From Ruminococcus flavefaciens (GTDB taxonomy: Bacteria; Bacillota; Clostridia; Oscillospirales; Ruminococcaceae), in assembly GCA_002350065.1 (NCBI GenBank), contig DEDQ01000013.1:1583-7062 (forward strand): DNA of 5,480 nucleotides. Reading direction: 5' to 3'. The notes beneath the pieces are model-generated. The model saw nothing but the letters and a program-made list of their open reading frames with translations, was not told the DNA's origin and did no database searches. Numbering within the stretch: position 1 is the first letter of the stretch; the number at the start of each line of letters is the position of its first letter. Of this stretch, positions 1 to 5,118 are shown piece by piece. The position numbers and the translations under genes are program-made.

Positions 1-1952
1 AATTTGAGCTTGTGGTTTTCGCCTGTGAAGAAGGTGAGGGGCTCGAGGATAGTCTCCCACGACCATATACGCTCATCAACCTGTAAATACTCGCGGAGCT
101 TTTCTGTTCCGAAAGGAGCCATCGGGTGGAGGAGAACTCCTGCGATACGTATCATATAGAAGAGGTTCGCAAGAGCCTGTGCGAGGTCTTCCTTGCTGAT
201 ATTTTCGCCGTTTACAGCCTTTGCCATGTACTTGCTGCCGTTGCGGATATAGCTGTCGAGGACGTAAGTACACTGGTGGAACGCGAATTTGGACATATGT
301 CTCTCATATTCGAGGACAGCCTTTTTAGCTTCTTCTTTGAATTTCTCCTCGGGGGCAAGTGAGGGCATGATGCCGTCGAACTCTTTCTGAGTTGTGTAGA
401 AAGCAGTACGTATCATGCGGTTGTATACGTTTGAGAGGAGCAGACCGTCCTTTACAACAGGATCGGCGTCATCAGGCTTAGCGTCGGGATTGAACGGCTT
501 AGGCATGAAGCTTACTGAGCGCTGACCGAGTCCGAGACCGAGCCAGTGCATACGGAGCTGCTCGGGAGTGTAGTAGTTGAGGAGGTCGTCAGCCATAGGA
601 GGCTTTACGGCTCCGGAGCTTGAAGCCTTTTTGTCGAGGAAGAGAATGTGGTGATTTGCCACGATAACCGGGAGCTGGAGCTCTCCGTCGGGGACGTCAG
701 CGGTCTTGGTTTCGGAAGCCTGCTGAGCCATCCACATAGCGGGCTCGGCAATGCCGTAGAAGTAGATATTATCCTGACCGATGAACTGGTAAACGGTAGA
801 ATCCTTGCTGCACCAGTAGTCTTTCCACTCGTCACGGCTCCTGCCCTCATTTTCGAGGTAGGTCTGAGTGAACGAGATAGGCGCCCAGAGAGACTCAGGC
901 CATACCCAGACAGTCAGACCCTCAACGCCGTCCATAACAGGAGCGGGAACTCCCCACTCGATGTTTCCGGTGAGACGGAAGGGAACGAGAGTTTTGCCTG
1001 TTCTGTAGCGGATACCGTTATTTGTGAGGATTCGGCAGGCTTCGTCGCAGTCGGCGAGCTTCTCGAACTGTATCGTGAACGAAGGCTTTTTTGGCTCTTC
1101 GAGGTATTCATGTGCGGGCATTGAATCCTTGAGCGAGAAATATTTCTCCTCGAATTCGCGCTTGATATAGATAACCGGCGGCTTTAAGAATTCGTCGATA
1201 GTCTTCCACACGACGGGACGGATATCTTTGCGCTTTCTGAGCTCTTCTACCCAGTCCTTCATGAGCTGCTCATAGTCGCGGAGCTTGAAATACCAGTTTG
1301 TTACCGGCTTCATTGTAGGAGTCTCGCCTGTGAGGGTGCTGACGGGATTTATGAGGTTCTCGGGCATATACTGATGTCCGAGGTCGCACTCGTCAGCGTA
1401 GCCTTTTTCAGAGGTACAGCCTTCAACGGGACATTTTCCGATGACCTGTCTGCCGTTGAGGAAGCAGCCTGCCTTCTCGTCGAAGAACTGCATAGTAGTT
1501 ATCTGATTAAGCTGTCCCTTTTTGTGGAGCGAGCTGATGAACCAGTCTGTGACCTCGGCGTGTATCTCCTTGGAGCGTCCGAGTCCGGAGGCTGCGAAGA
1601 GGTTGGGAGAGATGCCGTAGTCGTCGAGAGTTTTCTGCTGTTTGTCGTGGTTGCGCTGAACGAAGTCCTCGAGCGAGCCCTCGAATTCGCCGTTCTTGAC
1701 CTTAACGCGCCAGCCCTCAGCGATAGGGGAGCCGTAGCAGTCGGTACCGCCGACGAAGATGACGTTTTCCTTGCCTATGCGGTCACGCATGAAGCGGGCG
1801 TATGTATCCGCGAAAACGAACATACCTCCCACATGACCGAAGTGGAGCTCCTTGTTGCCGTAGGGCATACCGCCGGTGATAACGGCTCTTTTCGGGAATA
1901 CCGGACGCGGTATCTCGAATGGACGTTTGTTCTTATCATTCTTGTCTGCCAT
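1..1952 (-). CDS. metG: Methionyl-tRNA synthetase-like class I tRNA ligase, C-terminus cut by the window edge
   Basis: The 650 residues in the window stay open to the left edge. The protein is expected to join methionine to tRNA in the cytoplasm, using ATP. Seen: a class I Rossmann start with MPYGN (29-33) and HFGH (37-40), the form of the HIGH motif; FVGGTDCYGSPI (66-77); a knuckle-like insert with C174, C179, C189 and H193, followed by a MetRS-like stretch from Y195 to L224; WGVPAP (333-338); FIGQDNIYF (390-398); and a helical anticodon-binding region from about 505 to 630. The KMSKS loop reads KKASSSG (441-447), and the methionine-pocket segments differ from E. coli MetRS. The 650 residues reach only about the end of the usual anticodon-binding domain, roughly 100 more than expected, partly from an insert near 255-320. 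The ATG start is supported by AAAGGAA ten bases upstream. The MetRS family is clear. Whether this is the main MetRS or a paralogue with another task is open; a second metG elsewhere would favour a paralogue. Confidence 0.85.
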   Translation of the reverse strand, partial: MADKNDKNKRPFEIPRPVFPKRAVITGGMPYGNKELHFGHVGGMFVFADTYARFMRDRIGKENVIFVGGTDCYGSPIAEGWRVKVKNGEFEGSLEDFVQRNHDKQQKTLDDYGISPNLFAASGLGRSKEIHAEVTDWFISSLHKKGQLNQITTMQFFDEKAGCFLNGRQVIGKCPVEGCTSEKGYADECDLGHQYMPENLINPVSTLTGETPTMKPVTNWYFKLRDYEQLMKDWVEELRKRKDIRPVVWKTIDEFLKPPVIYIKREFEEKYFSLKDSMPAHEYLEEPKKPSFTIQFEKLADCDEACRILTNNGIRYRTGKTLVPFRLTGNIEWGVPAPVMDGVEGLTVWVWPESLWAPISFTQTYLENEGRSRDEWKDYWCSKDSTVYQFIGQDNIYFYGIAEPAMWMAQQASETKTADVPDGELQLPVIVANHHILFLDKKASSSGAVKPPMADDLLNYYTPEQLRMHWLGLGLGQRSVSFMPKPFNPDAKPDDADPVVKDGLLLSNVYNRMIRTAFYTTQKEFDGIMPSLAPEEKFKEEAKKAVLEYERHMSKFAFHQCTYVLDSYIRNGSKYMAKAVNGENISKEDLAQALANLFYMIRIAGVLLHPMAPFGTEKLREYLQVDERIWSWETILEPLTFFTGENHKLK

Positions 1953-1995
1953 ATTTTATGATTCCTTTCGGTTGATATCAATTTCATTTTCATTC

Positions 1996-2024
1996 ATTAT
2001 ATCATATAATAGTGAACAATGCAA
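1996..2024 (-). promoter_or_regulatory. Promoter of the metG-like gene
   Basis: Read on the minus strand, TTGCAT (2019-2024) is followed by a 17-base spacer and TATAAT (1996-2001), with TGA directly before the -10 (extended -10). Transcription should start near 1989, giving a leader of about 37 bases. That is too short for a T-box riboswitch, which often controls aminoacyl-tRNA synthetase genes in Firmicutes. There is no terminator between this site and the lipoprotein gene, so read-through from upstream is also possible. Confidence 0.75.
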
Positions 2025-2038
2025 TACTTGGCATCATT

Positions 2039-2728
2039 TCAGCTCTTATCCGTATTTTTCGGACCGATAGTGATATGGTTTATCTCAGCGTCTTTGCCTA
2101 TTATCCTGATATAATAGCTGTCAGTGAGACCGGTCACAGTGAAGGATTTGCCCGATGTATTGGGGTCGCCGCTGGATTCGTCGGCAGTGAAGCCGAGACG
2201 TGCCTTCATATCGTCATATTTAGTGCCGATAGTAACGCCGTTCATGCTTATCGGGTAGACCTCGGGATACTTTTCAGCTTCCGAAACTTTTTTATAGAAA
2301 GTCAGCTTTGAATACTCCTGCGAAGCGAAATTATCGGCTGTTGCATCTGCGGGAGTTGTGAGAAGTCCGCAAATTCTGCCGTAGTAGGTCAGGGAAGCTG
2401 TCGTTTCGCCGCTTTCTTTTTTCATGAAGTTGTCGCCTGAGGTCTCAACGCCGAAGCCTTCTCCGAGGTCGCTGAGAGTGAACGGGATACTGAGCTTTTT
2501 TCCGTTGACAAGGGTAACGGCAAGCAGGGCATCATCGGTCCAGCCGCCGTCGGGGACTGGTACAGCATCGGCTTCTATTGCCTCTTTGAGCTCCTTGTTC
2601 ACGCTCTCAGGCACTTCCGAGACCGCGGAAGAGCTTTCAGCTCCGCTTTTTTCGGCTTTATCACCGCAGCCGGCAGTGCAGGCTGCAAGAGTAGCAGCCG
2701 CCATAATAAGTGCAAATGCTCTTTTCAT
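2039..2728 (-). CDS. Lipoprotein of unknown function
   Basis: This is a 229-residue protein I do not recognise. It begins with a lipoprotein signal peptide: KR at 2-3, a hydrophobic stretch (4-16) and a lipobox LAAC ending at C17. C21 in TAGC is an alternative lipidation site. A serine/glutamate-rich linker follows (about 24-50), which would tether a folded domain to the outer face of the membrane. The folded part (about 60-225) has two similar-looking openings, LSIPFTLSDLGEGFG (79-93) and NGVTIGTKYDDMKARLGF (163-180). The second resembles the start of repeats found in many clostridial secreted proteins, where a strand leads into a helix. No catalytic motif is visible. The start is set by GGAGGG six bases upstream of the ATG. 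The gene has its own promoter and is divergent from degV; the metG-like gene follows 86 bases downstream on the same strand. It could be a substrate-binding, scaffold or stress lipoprotein, but nothing in the sequence decides this. Confidence 0.85.
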   Translation of the reverse strand: MKRAFALIMAAATLAACTAGCGDKAEKSGAESSSAVSEVPESVNKELKEAIEADAVPVPDGGWTDDALLAVTLVNGKKLSIPFTLSDLGEGFGVETSGDNFMKKESGETTASLTYYGRICGLLTTPADATADNFASQEYSKLTFYKKVSEAEKYPEVYPISMNGVTIGTKYDDMKARLGFTADESSGDPNTSGKSFTVTGLTDSYYIRIIGKDAEINHITIGPKNTDKS

Positions 2729-2770
2729 ATAACACCCTCCATAATTAAGTGCATGAACGCCTTAAATAGA

Positions 2771-2799
2771 ATTATACCACTCGAAGCGTGAAAAGTCAA
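2771..2799 (-). promoter_or_regulatory. Promoter of the lipoprotein gene
   Basis: On the minus strand TTGACT (2794-2799), a 17-base spacer and TATAAT (2771-2776) form a near-consensus promoter, with TGG before the -10 as an extended element. The expected start near 2764 gives a leader of about 36 bases that carries the GGAGGG ribosome binding site. Its -35 box overlaps the left arm of the palindrome at 2797-2809. Confidence 0.8.
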
Positions 2800-2809
2800 A
2801 TTCAATTTG
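2797..2809. promoter_or_regulatory. Perfect 6-1-6 palindrome between divergent promoters, possible operator
   Basis: CAAATT, one base, then AATTTG form a perfect inverted repeat. It overlaps the -35 of the leftward promoter by three bases and stops nine bases short of the -35 of the rightward one, a position where a dimeric regulator could affect both. The region is AT-rich, so a repeat of this size can also arise by chance. No regulator gene is present in the window. Confidence 0.3.
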
Positions 2810-2818
2810 CTTTGTTTA

Positions 2819-2847
2819 TTGACAAAAAATATCAGCGGTGATATAAT
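2819..2847 (+). promoter_or_regulatory. Consensus promoter of the degV-hpt operon
   Basis: TTGACA (2819-2824), a 17-base spacer and TATAAT (2842-2847) match the consensus of the housekeeping sigma factor at every position, with TGA before the -10 as an extended element. Transcription should begin near 2854, about 36 bases before the degV start. High basal expression is expected unless a regulator blocks it. Confidence 0.85.
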
Positions 2848-2889
2848 TATCTTATATTTACCGACAATAACGGAAGGAACGAAAGTACA

Positions 2890-3777
2890 ATGAAAACTGC
2901 CATAATGACCGATACCAACAGCGGTATCACTCTTGAAGAGGGCAAAGAGCACGGCATCTTCGTCCTGCCGATGCCTGTTATTATCGACGGAATGGACTTC
3001 ATGGAGGAGCTCACGCTCGACCATGCGGCTCTGTATAAGGCTCTCAACGAGGACAAGGACATCGTTTCGTCACAGCCCTCGCCCGGTGACCTCACCAAGA
3101 TGTGGAACGATATCTTTGCCGCCGGTTATGACGAGCTTGTATATATCCCCATGACAAGCGGACTGAGCGGCTCATGCGCGACTGCGACGGCTCTCTCTGC
3201 TGATTATGACGGCAAGGTGATAGTTGTTGATAATCACCGTATCTCGATAACTCTTCTCGATTCCGTGTACGATGCGCAGTATATGGCTGAAAACGGCATG
3301 ACGGGACAGGAGATAAAGGAGTATCTCGAGGAAAATACCTACCAGAACGACATATATATAACTCTCCACAGCCTCAAGCGCATAATCAAGACAGGACGCA
3401 TCACCAAGGCAGGAGCGGCTATCGCCACTGTACTCAACCTCAAACCTGTTCTTAAAATCCAGGGAGGCAAGCTCAACGCATATGCGAAGGTACGCGGAAT
3501 GGACAATGCCGAGAAGAAGATGTTCGAGGCGATACATAAAGACCTCGAGAGCAAATACAAGGACATCCCGAAGGAGCACCTCAGTATCGGCGCTTCCGGC
3601 ACTATGGAGACTCAGGAGCAGGTCGACCGCTGGGTAGGCATGATAAAGGCAGAGTTTCCGGGATATAAGGTTACATATCGTCCTCTCGCGTGCAGTATCG
3701 CGAGCCACGTAGGAACGAATACTCAGGGAGTTGCCGCAGGCGTTACAAAGCGTCCGCTCGAGCTCCCGAAGGACTGA
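2890..3777 (+). CDS. DegV family fatty-acid-binding protein
   Basis: This 295-residue protein has the usual length and full motif set of the DegV/FakB family, cytoplasmic proteins that hold one fatty acid. In known systems the partner kinase FakA phosphorylates the bound acyl group so it can enter phospholipid synthesis; no fakA is in this window. Seen: the N-terminal strand with TDTNSGI (7-13), SSQPS (60-64, family TSQPS), SGLSGS (90-95), VVDNHR (112-117), the LKRIIKTGRI helix (162-171), LNLKPVL (182-188), R202 in the KVRG turn, and ASHVGTNTQG (271-280). S60, S93, R202 and H273 fall where FakB proteins bind the fatty-acid carboxylate. The last motif differs slightly from the common THTGPG form, so ligand preference may differ. 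The start ATG has AAGGA 11 bases upstream, a little long but acceptable. It is the first gene of an operon with hpt, 15 bases away. Family assignment is firm; the specific ligand is not known. Confidence 0.93.
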   Translation: MKTAIMTDTNSGITLEEGKEHGIFVLPMPVIIDGMDFMEELTLDHAALYKALNEDKDIVSSQPSPGDLTKMWNDIFAAGYDELVYIPMTSGLSGSCATATALSADYDGKVIVVDNHRISITLLDSVYDAQYMAENGMTGQEIKEYLEENTYQNDIYITLHSLKRIIKTGRITKAGAAIATVLNLKPVLKIQGGKLNAYAKVRGMDNAEKKMFEAIHKDLESKYKDIPKEHLSIGASGTMETQEQVDRWVGMIKAEFPGYKVTYRPLACSIASHVGTNTQGVAAGVTKRPLELPKD

Positions 3778-3792
3778 GCGGAGGCTGAGATT

Positions 3793-4341
3793 ATGGAATT
3801 TGCCACATCAGCCGAATATGAGCGCGGCATAAAGAAGGTCATCATCACCGCTGAGGAGATACAGCAGAAAATAGCCGAAGCAGGAAAGTATATCGACAGC
3901 CTCTACGACGGCAGACCTGTTCTGCTCGTGAGTATACTCAAGGGCTCGTTCATCTTCATTGCAGACCTCGCAAGAGCCGTTTCAGTGCCGTGCGAGATAG
4001 GCTTCATGCAGGCGAAAAGCTACTACGAGAGCACACAGTCGTCCGGCGTAGTCAAGATAACTATGGACCTCGACCGTGATATTTCCGGCTGTCACGTTGT
4101 TATAGCCGAGGATATCATCGACACCGGAAGAACGCTCAGCGACGTTGTGAAGCTGCTCAGGGAGAGGGCTCCTCTTTCGCTGCACGTTGTAACACTGCTC
4201 GACAAGCCCGAGCGCCGCATAGTTCCGTTTAATCCCGACTATACGCTGTTCACTATCCCGGACCTGTTTGTTATCGGATACGGTCTCGACTACGGCGAAT
4301 ACTACAGGAATCTCCCATATATAGCCGAATACGGCGAATGA
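3793..4341 (+). CDS. hpt: Hypoxanthine phosphoribosyltransferase
   Basis: This enzyme converts hypoxanthine (and usually guanine) with PRPP into IMP or GMP, salvaging purines in the cytoplasm. The 182-residue length is typical. Seen in order: VSILKGSFIF (46-55), the first PRPP/pyrophosphate loop with LKG; KSYYESTQSSG (75-85), the flexible loop with its SYY motif; VVIAEDIIDTGRTL (102-115), the PRPP-binding signature with E106, D107 and D110; LDKPERR (136-142), where K138 should contact the purine ring; and FVIGYGLDYGEYYRNLPYI (159-177), whose D166 and R172 match conserved residues of the human enzyme. All catalytic positions are intact. The ATG is preceded by GGAGG with eight bases of spacing. 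The N-terminus has about 8 residues more than many homologues before the VIITAEEI start. It is co-transcribed with degV and followed directly by a terminator. Confidence 0.96.
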   Translation: MEFATSAEYERGIKKVIITAEEIQQKIAEAGKYIDSLYDGRPVLLVSILKGSFIFIADLARAVSVPCEIGFMQAKSYYESTQSSGVVKITMDLDRDISGCHVVIAEDIIDTGRTLSDVVKLLRERAPLSLHVVTLLDKPERRIVPFNPDYTLFTIPDLFVIGYGLDYGEYYRNLPYIAEYGE

Positions 4342-4347
4342 AAATAT

Positions 4348-4384
4348 ACAGACCATTTCTCCGGCGGAGAGTGGTCTGTTTTTT
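4348..4384 (+). terminator. Rho-independent terminator of the degV-hpt operon
   Basis: Six bases after the hpt stop codon, ACAGACCA (4348-4355) pairs with TGGTCTGT (4372-4379). Inside, TCTCC (4358-4362) pairs with GGAGA (4366-4370) around a GGC loop. A run of six T follows (4379-4384), its first base shared with the stem. This is a long, strong hairpin, so little transcription should reach the ECF gene from hpt. Confidence 0.9.
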
Positions 4385-4420
4385 ATAACTTCCGATAGAA
4401 TATATGTATAGTCGATAGTA

Positions 4421-4449
4421 TTGACATTGCAGGCGAAAAGTGATACCAT
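4421..4449 (+). promoter_or_regulatory. Candidate upstream promoter of the ECF S-component gene
   Basis: TTGACA (4421-4426) is a perfect -35. After 17 bases comes TACCAT (4444-4449), a poor -10 rescued by the extended TGA element before it. Transcription would start near 4456, leaving a leader of about 93 bases that contains the second promoter. The 164-base stretch between the hpt terminator and the ECF gene holds this promoter, the next one and no gene or recognised RNA element. Confidence 0.5.
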
Positions 4450-4490
4450 AAGCATACAGGAAAGGTAGGGATACAAATTAGCAGAATCAC

Positions 4491-4519
4491 TTGCTTTTTC
4501 TGTATATCAGTGGTATAAT
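4491..4519 (+). promoter_or_regulatory. Proximal promoter of the ECF S-component gene
   Basis: TTGCTT (4491-4496), a 17-base spacer and TATAAT (4514-4519) with TGG before the -10 give a good extended -10 promoter. The start near 4526 leaves a leader of only about 23 bases carrying GGAGGG (4537-4542), too short for a riboswitch. Confidence 0.75.
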
Positions 4520-4548
4520 ACTATCTGAAGAACTATGGAGGGATTTAT

Positions 4549-5067
4549 ATGAAAGAAAAGAGAGCTAATCTCAGGCTATTGACACTTGCGGCGCTGTTCG
4601 CGGCTTTGACTGCGGTTGCGACAATGCTCATACAGATACCTACTCCGACAAAGGGCTATGTAAACCTCGGTGACAGTATCGTCAACATCGCTGCATGGGT
4701 GCTCGGACCTGTATTCGGAGCTGCGGCGGCAGGCATAGGCTCTGCGGCGGCAGATATATTCAGCGGATACGTTGTATACGCTCCGGCGACGCTTATAATC
4801 AAGGCTGCGATGGCAGTTGTATCGTTTTACGTTTTCAAGACCGTCAACGCGAAGTTCAGCTCGCTTCCTTCGAGGATAGCAGCAGCAGTCAGCGCTGAGG
4901 TCGTAATGGCAGCGGGATATACCGTATTCGAGGCGTTTATGTATCATTCAGCGTCCGTCGCATTCCTCGGACTTCCGGGAAATATCGTTCAGGGAGCGCT
5001 CGGCGCGGCAGTATCGGTTGCAGTATATGAGCTCGTTATAAAGCGGGTTCCGCATTTTCAGAAATAA
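4549..5067 (+). CDS. ECF transporter S component (substrate-binding membrane subunit)
   Basis: This 172-residue, very hydrophobic protein matches the S components of energy-coupling factor importers. These bind a vitamin or related molecule with high affinity and dock on a shared EcfA/EcfA'/EcfT engine in the cytoplasmic membrane. Seen: a short basic start (2-9), a first helix (about 10-30) with AALFAAL (14-20) giving the AxxxA pattern used to contact EcfT, the loop KGYVNLGD (35-42) typical of this subgroup, helices near 44-70, 76-97, 108-130 and 143-165, GSAAAD (64-69) and a basic tail. Six helices are expected and fit the length. The substrate is not shown: relatives carry riboflavin, hydroxymethylpyrimidine, pyridoxine or other molecules, and no riboswitch or biosynthesis gene gives a clue. 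No ecfA or ecfT is adjacent, so it should use an engine encoded elsewhere. The ATG is set by GGAGGG six bases upstream. It has its own promoters, and a hairpin separates it from tcdA. Confidence 0.88.
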   Translation: MKEKRANLRLLTLAALFAALTAVATMLIQIPTPTKGYVNLGDSIVNIAAWVLGPVFGAAAAGIGSAAADIFSGYVVYAPATLIIKAAMAVVSFYVFKTVNAKFSSLPSRIAAAVSAEVVMAAGYTVFEAFMYHSASVAFLGLPGNIVQGALGAAVSVAVYELVIKRVPHFQK

Positions 5068-5072
5068 TATCC

Positions 5073-5107
5073 AAGGCTTCGGCTAATGCTGAAGCCTTTG
5101 CTGTTTT
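5073..5107 (+). terminator. Terminator-like hairpin between the ECF gene and tcdA
   Basis: AAGGCTTCGGC (5073-5083) pairs with GCTGAAGCCTT (5098-5088 region) to form an 11-pair stem with one G-U pair and a TAAT loop (5084-5087). The following T tract is interrupted (T, GCTG, then TTTT), so termination may be partial. No separate promoter for tcdA is visible after it, which suggests that tcdA depends at least partly on read-through. Confidence 0.7.
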
Positions 5108-5118
5108 AGGAGGAGACC

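Noticed and set aside
648..1124. Open frame of 158 codons on the plus strand
   Set aside because: It is antisense to the metG-like gene, with no start signal and no family motif.
1374..1961. Open frame of 195 codons on the plus strand
   Set aside because: It runs antisense to the catalytic half of the metG-like gene, which carries clear motifs; it has no ribosome binding site and no recognisable domain.
2014..2037. Weak hairpin on the minus strand between the lipoprotein and metG-like genes, considered as a terminator
   Set aside because: The stem needs two G-U pairs, is AT-rich, overlaps the metG -35 box and has no T run after it.
2725..3024. Open frame of 99 codons on the minus strand across the divergent promoters
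   Set aside because: It would cover both promoters and the start of degV, and ends inside the lipoprotein start; it is best read as non-coding.
3172..3708. Open frame of 178 codons on the minus strand
   Set aside because: It is the complement of degV, whose full motif set and ribosome binding site settle the coding strand.
3982..4476. Open frame of 164 codons on the minus strand
   Set aside because: It crosses the hpt terminator and runs antisense to hpt, with no ribosome binding site or protein motif.
4438..4505. Interleaved inverted repeats (AAGTGAT with ATCACTT, ATACAG with CTGTAT) suggesting a pseudoknotted leader RNA
   Set aside because: The first arm overlaps the -10 of the upstream promoter and would not be in the transcript, and the second promoter lies downstream of most of it; short AT-rich repeats like these are expected by chance.
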